Assembly: GCA_030838305.1 (NCBI GenBank)
Contig: JAUTWY010000337.1
Span: forward strand, 1-10,704
Length of the DNA stretch: 10,704 nucleotides
Source of the DNA: Acidobacteriaceae bacterium
GTDB taxonomy: Bacteria > Acidobacteriota > Terriglobia > Terriglobales > Acidobacteriaceae
Reading direction: 5' to 3'
Numbering within the stretch: position 1 is the stretch's first letter; every line of letters starts with the position of its first letter. Both the position numbers and the translations under genes were made by a program. This document shows positions 1-7,100 of this stretch, in pieces. A model generated the notes under the pieces. That model had not been told where the DNA came from. It searched no databases and saw only the letters and a program-made list of their open reading frames with translations.

Positions 1-158
1 TCCAGATACTTCATCTCGCCGGCGCGTCCGGCGGCGATCCAGTGGGGAAAATATTTCAGTTCGGGAGCATCGCTCACTGGAGCCACCCCCACAAGATCAA
101 ACCCTGCGTCGGTTGCAGCACGATTCACAGCAGCCGTAATTTCAGAGGAGCGAAACAT
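1..158 (-). CDS. queG: Epoxyqueuosine reductase, N-terminal fragment (runs off left edge)
   Basis: This gene reads leftward from an ATG at 158 and is cut by the window edge after 52 complete codons. The translation contains AGFDLVGVAPVSDAPEL and then AAGRAGEMKYL. This matches the start of the QueG family, where a short helix is followed by GF..VGI/V and, about 25 residues later, a (H/A)GEM(D/K)(W/Y) motif. QueG is a cytosolic cobalamin and iron-sulfur enzyme that reduces epoxyqueuosine to queuosine at tRNA position 34. Its cofactor-binding cysteines lie outside the window and cannot be checked. An in-frame stop at 171-173 limits the start; the ATG at 158 is the only ATG before residue 49 and leaves a normal-length N-terminus. 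No clear Shine-Dalgarno is seen. It follows the DUF507 pair on the same strand after 111 bases. The family call rests on the N-terminus alone. Confidence 0.72.
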   Translation of the reverse strand, partial: MFRSSEITAAVNRAATDAGFDLVGVAPVSDAPELKYFPHWIAAGRAGEMKYL

Positions 159-269
159 GGCGGGTGGATATCAATGAACTAGGGAATGAAACGGACGGCG
201 ACTGCCACTGCTGCTACTGGTTTCAGGCAAACAGAGGGCTGCGTCCGATCTCGTACCACTACAAACTCG

Positions 270-545
270 CTAAATTCCCAGCTTTTTCACTTCCTCGTTG
301 TAATACTTGCGATACAGGATATCCCATTCCTGGGAGCCTTCGAGAATGGTACGCTTCTGGCTTTCAATTTTCTGACGCGCGGCCAGGTCGATTCTCTCTT
401 CGTGGTTAAGAAGCTCTTCCAATATCCTGCGGGTTTCCTGGCGGATGGTATTTGGGTCTTCGATGAAATCGACTTCGTCTATCTGTTTCAGGGCGTCGGC
501 GACCGCTCGCGCCAGGACGTTCACTTTGTCTCGGCTCAGTCTCAC
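270..545 (-). CDS. DUF507 family protein (downstream paralogue)
   Basis: This 91-residue, highly charged and probably all-helical cytosolic protein begins MRLSRDKVNVLAR and ends YYNEEVKKLGI. The LS.(D/E).V..LA start, the central EERID segment and the basic helical tail (K..L) are typical of DUF507, a small family found mainly in Acidobacteriota and Deltaproteobacteria-type lineages. Its function is unknown. The start is GTG (543-545) and overlaps the TGA of the upstream DUF507 gene by four bases (GTGA), which indicates translational coupling. Family length is usually about 90 residues, so the gene is complete. No signal peptide, cysteine or membrane segment is visible. The two copies are clearly diverged, so this is an old duplication or two conserved subfamilies that may form a heterodimer (inference). 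Confidence 0.88.
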   Translation of the reverse strand: MRLSRDKVNVLARAVADALKQIDEVDFIEDPNTIRQETRRILEELLNHEERIDLAARQKIESQKRTILEGSQEWDILYRKYYNEEVKKLGI

Positions 546-820
546 AGCACCGCCTTGTATTTGCGGACCAGTTCGCTTTTCACCTTGCGAAACATCTCCT
601 GGTAGTTTGCACCCGTCTTATTCATCTCTTCCGAATAAGCTTCGAGGATGACGCGTACTTCGTCGTTGATGCGGTCTTCGAGGGTTAGTTCGTCGAGCAG
701 AGCGGCATGGACGCGCTCCGTGACCTTGGGTACAGCCGAGGTTTCGATGGCCTTGCCCGCTATCAATTTCTTGGTAACTTCGCGGGCCAGGTAGCCCACA
801 TATTCCTTGGAGAGAAGCAT
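542..820 (-). CDS. DUF507 family protein (upstream paralogue)
   Basis: This 92-residue helical protein begins MLLSKEYVGYLAREV and ends VRKYKAVL. It shares with its neighbour the LS(K/R)(D/E).V..LAR start, an LEDRIN segment where the neighbour has HEERID, and a basic C-terminal tail. That supports membership of DUF507, whose function is unknown. It is first in a leftward pair and its TGA overlaps the GTG of the next gene. The ATG at 820 is the natural start because the first residues align with the paralogue. An AGGA lies about 14 bases upstream, rather far for a ribosome binding site. The gene is divergent from the tautomerase gene across about 155 bases, where its promoter should lie. Confidence 0.88.
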   Translation of the reverse strand: MLLSKEYVGYLAREVTKKLIAGKAIETSAVPKVTERVHAALLDELTLEDRINDEVRVILEAYSEEMNKTGANYQEMFRKVKSELVRKYKAVL

Positions 821-975
821 GTGCGGATCGGATTTCCTGTGATCGGGAGAACTCGTCTGCGAATTTTAAAGTGTAACACACCGGCTATCGGGCGCCAGAG
901 CACAGCACCGTTGTGATCTGCGCGCGCATCGATAGGAATGAAATATAGTTCTTCACCACAGTTTAGGAGAAAGAG
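821..975. promoter_or_regulatory. Divergent intergenic region with candidate promoter elements
   Basis: These 155 bases separate the leftward DUF507 pair from the rightward tautomerase gene and should hold promoters for both. On the plus strand there is a TATAGT (944-949) resembling a -10 box, without a good -35, and a clear Shine-Dalgarno AGGAG (965-969) six bases before the ATG at 976. A short palindrome GTGT-A-ACAC lies at 871-879, beside an AT-rich stretch that could serve the minus-strand promoter. The promoter assignments are weak; the ribosome binding site is convincing. Confidence 0.4.
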
Positions 976-1371
976 ATGCCCCTTGTTCGAATCGATCTTC
1001 TCGAAGGCAAGACGCCGGAATATCGCGCGCAGGTTGGCCAAATCGTCTACCAGGCGTTGTTGGAGTGCATTGGTGTTCCCAACGACGATCGCTTCCAGGT
1101 GATCACAGAGCATCCCAAAGCCGAGTTGCAGTTCGACCGGAATTATCTAGGGATCAAGCGATCGGACGATTGCATCTTCGTGCAAATTACGCTGAGCATC
1201 GGCCGCACAGTGGAGATGAAGCAGCGCTTTTACAAGGCGGTCGCCGACGGCTTGCATGAAACCCTAAAGTTGCGCCGGGAAGATGTCTTCATCAATCTGG
1301 TAGAGGGGCCAAAGGAAAACTGGTCGTTCGGCAATGGCGAAGCCCAGTACGTCTCGGAGCAGCCCAAGTAA
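976..1371 (+). CDS. Tautomerase-superfamily protein, MSAD-like (Tautomerase_2)
   Basis: This is a 131-residue cytosolic enzyme of the 4-oxalocrotonate tautomerase superfamily. The mature protein would begin with the catalytic N-terminal proline (MPLVRIDLLEG). Aligned by eye with malonate semialdehyde decarboxylase, it keeps Pro2, the Asp of the GVPNDDRF motif (Asp38) and one active-site arginine (Arg77 in SIGRT). It also keeps the C-terminal signature NWSFGNGEAQY. The position matching the other MSAD arginine (Arg73) is Ile75, so malonate semialdehyde decarboxylation should not be assumed; a keto-enol tautomerase or hydratase activity on an unknown oxo-acid is as likely. The start is supported by the essential proline and by AGGAG six bases upstream. 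It lies 79 bases before a marR gene; in Bacillus subtilis a related tautomerase (YusQ) sits next to a MarR regulator, so the context is suggestive. Confidence 0.85.
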   Translation: MPLVRIDLLEGKTPEYRAQVGQIVYQALLECIGVPNDDRFQVITEHPKAELQFDRNYLGIKRSDDCIFVQITLSIGRTVEMKQRFYKAVADGLHETLKLRREDVFINLVEGPKENWSFGNGEAQYVSEQPK

Positions 1372-1393
1372 GCCCCGCCTGAGCAAAGCTGTC

Positions 1394-1420
1394 CTAGTAT
1401 GTCGTGATACGATATACCAG
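1394..1420. promoter_or_regulatory. Imperfect 27-bp palindrome, candidate MarR operator
   Basis: The left arm CTAGTATGTCGTG (1394-1406) and the right arm TACGATATACCAG (1408-1420) face each other around one central base. Ten of 13 arm positions are complementary; within the inner 21 bp, eight of ten are. It lies between the tautomerase stop (1371) and the marR ATG (1451), with its right end 30 bases before the start. MarR dimers typically bind imperfect palindromes of this size overlapping their own promoters. Binding by this regulator is inferred from position only. Confidence 0.5.
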
Positions 1421-1438
1421 AACTGGATCGCGGCCCGA

Positions 1439-1444
1439 TACAAT
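1439..1444 (+). promoter_or_regulatory. Candidate -10 element for the marR-clc unit
   Basis: TACAAT matches the TATAAT consensus at five of six positions. It lies seven bases before the marR ATG, so a transcript from it would start at or very near the start codon and could be leaderless. No good -35 box is present; its place would fall at the right edge of the palindrome. The only ribosome-binding-like sequence is a GGGGG run touching the ATG, too close to act normally, which fits a leaderless start. Confidence 0.3.
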
Positions 1445-1450
1445 CGGGGG

Positions 1451-1927
1451 ATGAAGAAGCTCACTTTGCCCGATTACCAGGCGCTGGCTGAGTTCCGCTA
1501 CCAGATCCGCCGCTTCCTCCACTTCAGCGAGCAGGTGGTGAAGCAGGCTGGCATAGAGCGCGGCCAATATCAACTCCTGCTGGCGATCAAGGGCATGCCG
1601 GCCGGCGTTCGGCCGCGCATCCGCGAACTGTCGGAGCGCATGCAAATCCGCCATCACAGCACCGTGGAACTCGTGAACCGCCTTGAGGACGGAGGATTTG
1701 TCTGTCGCGCGCGCGCGCAAGACGACCGTCGCGAAGTCCTTCTGACGCTTACTCCGAAAGGAGAGAAAGTATTGCGCGAACTTGCCCTTCATCATCAGGA
1801 CGAGCTGCGCTCTTCGGGGCCAGAGCTGGTAACCGCGCTGCGGCGAATCATGCACGCAAGTGACGAAAATGGGCCGGCGAATCCTACTCCTCCCGAAAAA
1901 AGAGGCGAGGCCAAGAAACATTCATGA
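1451..1927 (+). CDS. MarR-family transcriptional regulator
   Basis: This is a 158-residue winged-helix DNA-binding protein. The N-terminal helix (about 7-35) and the C-terminal helices (about 104-137) should form the dimer interface. The helix-turn-helix lies around residues 55-79 (IRELSERMQIRHHSTVELVNRLED). The beta wing carries the family DxR motif in DDRREVLLTLTPKGEKVL (91-108). MarR proteins are usually repressors released by small phenolic or anionic ligands or by oxidation; the single cysteine (Cys85), next to the wing, is not enough to claim redox sensing. The frame is open upstream to an ATG at 1334, but that would lie inside the tautomerase gene, and homology starts near 1451. A proline-rich basic tail (about 141-158) extends beyond the usual fold. 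The stop overlaps the clc start as ATGA, so the regulator and transporter are probably co-translated and share autoregulation. Confidence 0.9.
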   Translation: MKKLTLPDYQALAEFRYQIRRFLHFSEQVVKQAGIERGQYQLLLAIKGMPAGVRPRIRELSERMQIRHHSTVELVNRLEDGGFVCRARAQDDRREVLLTLTPKGEKVLRELALHHQDELRSSGPELVTALRRIMHASDENGPANPTPPEKRGEAKKHS

Positions 1928-3810
1928 GCTACAACGGCGAAGCCTCAAGACAGATTCTTCCTTCGGCGACCTCCAGTGCGGACCCCACTACTGCGAACGA
2001 CGACCATTCCCGCCCGGACCTGGAACCGGCGCCCCTAGCGCCGTTCCGCATGTTATTGGTTTCATTCCTCGCTGCCCTAATCGGTCTAGTCGCTGGGGTC
2101 GTAGCGTTTGCTCTCTACAAGCTGATCGGCCTGTTTACCAATCTCTTTTTCTTTCATCGCTGGTCGGCAGATTTCTCCAGCGCGCAGCACAACCATCTCG
2201 GCTGGCTGGTCATCGTCATTCCGGTAATCGGCGGTCTTATGGTCGGCGTTATGGCAAAGTACGGTACGTCGAAGATTAAAGGCCATGGCATTCCCGAAGC
2301 CATGGAGGCCGTGCTGTTCAACCGAAGCCGCATCGCCCCCCGAGTCGCTATTCTGAAGCCCATCTCCGCAGCCATCGCAATTGGCACCGGCGGCCCGTTC
2401 GGAGCGGAGGGCCCAATCATTCAGACTGGGGGAGCCATCGGATCACTTGTCGGCCAAGCCTTCCACACCACGGCGGTCGAGCGCAAAGTGCTGCTCGCGT
2501 GCGGCGCCGCTGCCGGGATGTCGGCCACCTTCAACACTCCGATCGCCGGCGTCATCCTCGCCATCGAGCTATTGCTTTTTGAATTCAAGTCGCGCTCCTT
2601 CATTCCACTCGTAATCGCCAGTACCCTGGCCACCGCCGTTCATATGCAGCTTCTAGGCGTGGGACCGATGTTTCAGGTCGCTGCGATGGATTTCGCGATT
2701 CCCCGCGGCTTGCCTTTCTATCTCGGGTTAGGACTGATCTGTGGCCTCGCCGCCGTGGGCTTCAGCAAACTCCTTTACTGGGTGGAAGATCAGTTCGACA
2801 AGCTCCCGGTCAGCGACCTGTGGTGGCCCGCCATCGGAGCGCTCGGCCTGGGCATCATCGGCTTTTTCGTGCCCCGGGTGCTCGGCGTCGGTTACGACAC
2901 GATCGGAGACATTCTTAACGGCCAGCTCGCCTGGAAGCTTTTAGTAATCGTAATGCTGGCCAAAACCGCAGCCTTGGCAGTTTCGCTCGGTTCCGGCACT
3001 TCTGGTGGATTGCTTGCGCCCTGCTTCATGTGGAGCGCAGCCATGGGCGGCATCTTCGCGATGCTGGCGAACTACTTCCTGCCCAACGCGCATCTTTCTC
3101 CCGGGGCTTTCGCCCTGGTGGCCATGGGAGCGGTGTTTGCCGCGGCATCGCGTGCCACGTTCACCTTCATCATCTTCGCCTTCGAAATCACGCGAGACTA
3201 CAATTCGGTTCTGCCGCTGATGCTGGTCAGCGTCATCGCCGACGGCATCGCTATGCTATTAATGCCGCACAGCTCGATCATGACGGAAAAATTGGCGCGA
3301 CGTGGCTTACGCGTCCATCAGGATTACGAAACTGACGTGCTCTCCCAAACCCGTGTCGCTGACACCATGGAAAAGGATCTGCCTACAGTTCCGACCGGAA
3401 CGAAAGTGATCAGCCTTGCCGATCGCATCGCGCAACACGACCCCGCTGTCGCCCGCCATGAAGCTCTGTTGATCCTCGACGACGCCGGAAGACTTTCCGG
3501 AATCATTACGCGGGGCGATCTGCTCCGTGCTCTCGACAGAGATTCTCTCGGAACCATGACTGTTCAGGAAGCGGGTAGCACGCAACTGATCGTCACTCAT
3601 CCCGACGAACTGGTTTCCGAAGCTGCGGCTAAGATGCTGCGCCATCATATCGGACGCCTGCCTGTGGTCGATCGCAGTGATCCGCGCAAGGCTCTCGGCT
3701 ATCTTGGCCGTAGCGGCGTGATGGCGGCCCGCCTGCGCCGCTTCCACGATGAACATGTGCGCGAGCCGGGATGGTTCGCCAGGAATAATAGCGTTCGTTC
3801 TGAGAAATGA
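1924..3810 (+). CDS. CLC-family chloride channel/transporter with CBS pair
   Basis: This is a 628-residue inner-membrane protein. A cytosolic N-terminus (1-40) is followed by the CLC membrane domain (about 42-450) and two CBS domains (about 477-540 and 545-605), which often bind adenine nucleotides and modulate gating. CLC signatures are visible: GHGIPEA (120-126), GPFGAEGPIIQ with gating Glu162, GTSGGLLAP (358-366) and ITRDY with the central tyrosine (Tyr426). Compared by eye with E. coli ClcA (CLC-ec1), the ion-coordinating serine of GSGIP is His121 and the internal proton glutamate (E203) aligns with Leu216, just after Glu215. It may therefore differ in anion selectivity or proton coupling. 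It could be a Cl-/H+ exchanger, a channel or a transporter for another anion. Its ATG overlaps the marR stop; only a distant GAGG (1907-1910) precedes it, which supports translational coupling. Confidence 0.93.
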   Translation: MSYNGEASRQILPSATSSADPTTANDDHSRPDLEPAPLAPFRMLLVSFLAALIGLVAGVVAFALYKLIGLFTNLFFFHRWSADFSSAQHNHLGWLVIVIPVIGGLMVGVMAKYGTSKIKGHGIPEAMEAVLFNRSRIAPRVAILKPISAAIAIGTGGPFGAEGPIIQTGGAIGSLVGQAFHTTAVERKVLLACGAAAGMSATFNTPIAGVILAIELLLFEFKSRSFIPLVIASTLATAVHMQLLGVGPMFQVAAMDFAIPRGLPFYLGLGLICGLAAVGFSKLLYWVEDQFDKLPVSDLWWPAIGALGLGIIGFFVPRVLGVGYDTIGDILNGQLAWKLLVIVMLAKTAALAVSLGSGTSGGLLAPCFMWSAAMGGIFAMLANYFLPNAHLSPGAFALVAMGAVFAAASRATFTFIIFAFEITRDYNSVLPLMLVSVIADGIAMLLMPHSSIMTEKLARRGLRVHQDYETDVLSQTRVADTMEKDLPTVPTGTKVISLADRIAQHDPAVARHEALLILDDAGRLSGIITRGDLLRALDRDSLGTMTVQEAGSTQLIVTHPDELVSEAAAKMLRHHIGRLPVVDRSDPRKALGYLGRSGVMAARLRRFHDEHVREPGWFARNNSVRSEK

Positions 3811-4147
3811 ATAAGTCGTTCATCTGACCTTCCTGGAACAAAAAGGGTTGCCGGAAGCGGAACCCCCCTGGATCAGTAGGGACCCGGTACCAGCATTAGT
3901 ATTGCCAATAGCCCTCTTTTTTCAGTATTCTTTCGGCCATCCTCAGATTCTAGGAAACTCTACCGGAATCGTGTATCCGATGGCGATGGCCGCATTCACG
4001 CGATCTCGTCTTCCCACGCGCAGCCTGCGAGACCATGCGCACGATTGGTTCCGTGCCCGGTTCGGTTGTCGATTTGCCCGTGCGCCCGTCAAACATACGA
4101 TTTAGCCGTAACCCAGAATTCCATTCGTCAAACCTAGGGGAGAAGCA
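3811..4147 (+). promoter_or_regulatory. 337-bp intergenic leader with candidate promoter for the receptor gene
   Basis: No convincing gene is seen here. A candidate sigma-70-like promoter is TTGCCA (3902-3907, five of six matches to the -35 consensus), an 18-base spacer and TATTCT (3926-3931, four of six). If used, it gives a 5' leader of about 210 bases. A Shine-Dalgarno AGGGGAG (4136-4142) precedes the ATG at 4148 by five bases. A small GGGTT/AACCC hairpin at 3845-3865 follows the clc stop but lacks a T-run on the plus strand. The ribosome binding site is solid; the promoter is tentative. Confidence 0.35.
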
Positions 4148-7100
4148 ATGTCGAAGCTATTAGTCAGGTTGATCTGGATTGGTTTTCTCGCAGCCGCATT
4201 CATAAACCAGGCCTTTGCTCAGGGCGGCGCCACCGGGGCCATCACCGGCACGGTGCAAGACAGTAGCGGCGCCAGCGTCGCGAATGCTGAAGTCCGCATC
4301 ACCGATCAGGCGACCAAAACCGTGGAGCGCACGGTCACAACTGACTCCGAGGGGTCATTTACGGCGCCGCTTCTGCCCGTCGGGACGTATTCGCTCGCCA
4401 TCACCAGCGCCGGTTTCGCCCAGAGGAATATTTCAGACATCGTGGTGCGCGTCACCGAAACCACCCGAATCATCGCCAAGGTGAGCCCGCAGGCCGTGCA
4501 GCAGAATATTGAGGTTCAAGCCGAAGTGCAGGAAGTCGATACCAGCGACGCGACCACCGGTCAGGCCATCGAAGCTGCAACAATCCGCGCGCTGCCGCTT
4601 GCCACGCAGAATTTTCAGCAGTTGCTCACGCTATCGACCGGCGCGCAGAGCGAATTGAATGCGGCATCCCAGTTGGGCCGCGGCAACGTCCACATTGAGG
4701 TGAATGGCCAGCGTGATGACAATAACAATTACCTGATCGAGGGCATCAGCGCCAGCGATTACAACGTCGCCCAGCTCACCACCACCCCACTGCCCAATCC
4801 CGATGTGGTTCAAGAATTCAAGGTTCAGACTTCTCTTTACGATGCCAGCCAGGGCCGCAATGGCGGCGGCAACATCAATGCCATTCTCAAATCTGGCACG
4901 AACACTTTCCACGGAGACGTCTACGAGTTCTTCCGCAATACGGTTCTCGACGCGAATGAGTTTTTTCTCAACCAGACCGGTTCGCCCCGTCCTGTCATTC
5001 AGCAGAATATTTTCGGAGCAAGCCTGGGTGGACCGATCCTTCCCGAGGGCAAACTTGGATTCTTCTTCGTGAACTATCAGGGCACGCGCCAGCGCAGCGG
5101 CGATTCACCGGGAACACTGATCAGCACTTTCGTTCGTTATATTCCCGCTGCTGACCGGGGCCCGGGAACCGAGGGCGCTCTTGCCGCAGACTTGGGCTTA
5201 ACGAGTGTTGATCCCGTTGCCGCCTCGCTTCTCGCCTTCCGGAGCGATCAGTTTGGCGCGCCCGGCAGCGGATATCTGTTTCCACTCCCCACCAGCATTC
5301 CCGCTGGCGCTGCCGTAGGCGACCTGGTGCCCTTCACAGTAAGCAAGCCCGGCAAGTTCGTCGACGACCAATTCACCGCCAACTGGGACCGTGATTTTCA
5401 CAATTCCAGGGACAAAATCTCAGCCCGCTTCTTCTTTTCAAACTCCGAACAGGACATCCCCTTCGGCGCCGGCGGCTTGCAGGCGTCGCTGGGCGCCGCC
5501 GCCAGTTCGAGCGATCTGAATTTTCCCTACGATCTGCCAGTTCATGATCGCTTCCTCAGCATTGCGGAGACTCATCTTTTCTCATCGAAGCTGGTCAATG
5601 ATTTTCGCTTTGGATTGGTCCACATCAACAACAGTGGCATCAACGTAAATCCCGTAACCGCCAGCGATGCCGGCATCGATCGCCCCACCAGCAATCTCAC
5701 GAGCAGCATTTACAAGTTCACGTTTCTCACTTCCGGATTCCAGTTCGGTCCCACTCCGCCAGCCAACCAGTTTCAAACTCAGAACAACTTCCACTTCGTT
5801 GAGAATCTTGGCTGGGTCCACGGAGCACACACGTTTACCTTCGGAGGCCAGTTTGTCCGCGTCAATCTCGATAAACTTTTCCCCCAGGTGTTTAACGGCC
5901 AGCTTTTCTTCACCAATACCTCCGACGGCCTGAGCGATTTCCAACATTTCGTGCAGGGCACGCCGGAGTTCAGTTTCGGCGGCGGAGGCGTTTACAACCA
6001 CAAGTACCGGCAGAATAATGCCGCAGTTTTCGCGCAGGACGACTGGAAAGCTACCTCGAACCTGACGCTGAACCTCGGCCTGCGAACCGAATTCCTCGGC
6101 GCCTGGACCGACAAAGATTGTCACATCGGCAACATCGAATCCGACCTTACCAAGTCTGGCACATACCCCTTCATATATCCCGGTTGCGTGAACAAGCTGG
6201 GAGTCGCTGGTCTATCCGGAAACGCCGCTGGATCCACCTTTCGCAATAGCGTGTCCACCGGTTGGGGACCGCGCGTCGGCTTCGCCTACGACGTTCTCGG
6301 CCATCACAACATGACGGTACGCGGAGGCTACGGAATCTACTACGATCGCGAAGATATCGGAGCGGTCGATCAGCTGAGCTTCCAATCACCTTTTATTCCC
6401 ATCGTGTTTTTCGGGCAAACTACTGGCTTCAGCATGTCTAATTTTTTCACCGGCACACCAGCTACCAATTCCAATGCAGTACCTCCGGCCGGAACGCTCG
6501 CGCCCGCCTGGATACCCTGTCTCGCTCAGCTCATCAGCTTCACGCCCAATAGTCCCACCGGCCAGGATGGCAGCTATGCCTGCACCGGCGGCCCGGGCGT
6601 GAACTCCACGCAAAACTTATTTGTGCTGGAAGTCCCGCGGCATTTCGTAGTCCCCAACACGCAGCAGTGGAACTTGACGTTGCAGCGCGACCTGGGCAAA
6701 TTCTGGGTTCTCGAGGTCGGCTACGTCGGAACCCGGGGAATCCATCTCCGCGAAACACGCGATGCCATCCAGTCAGTCAATGCCAGCCCGGCGCATCCCT
6801 TCACCGTGACCGATACCGGCGGCAATTCTTTCCAGATCATCGACAACACATTCTCCAACGCCATCGCCCGCACGCCTACGCCCGGCCTGAACGGTTATAG
6901 CGGATATCAGATCTTCGCCAATGACGCCTATTCCATCTACCATGCCCTGCAAACCACGCTGTCGCGGCGCTGGGGAAGAAACTATCTGCAAGCCGCCTAC
7001 ACGTTCTCCAAGAACATCGACGCCACTTCCACCGGCAACACCGCCTTCAATACGGCCTACAACGACCAGAGCAACATCAATGCTTCCCGCGGCATTTCCG

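Noticed and set aside
1334..1450. An upstream ATG extending marR by 39 codons
   Set aside because: It would begin inside the tautomerase gene and run across the palindrome; the MarR fold starts near residue 1 of the 1451 start.
3845..3865. Small GGGTT/AACCC hairpin after clc as a terminator
   Set aside because: The adjacent run of A gives a T-run only on the minus strand, where no gene ends; on the plus strand nothing T-rich follows and the stem is short.
3848..4105. An 85-codon plus-strand open frame in the clc-receptor gap
   Set aside because: It starts with TTG inside a hairpin, has no ribosome binding site, overlaps the candidate receptor promoter, and its protein shows no recognisable domain or natural composition.
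5582..6124. A 180-codon open frame antisense to the receptor gene
   Set aside because: It lies wholly inside a well-supported gene; long antisense frames are expected from GC-skewed codon use, and the translation resembles nothing known.
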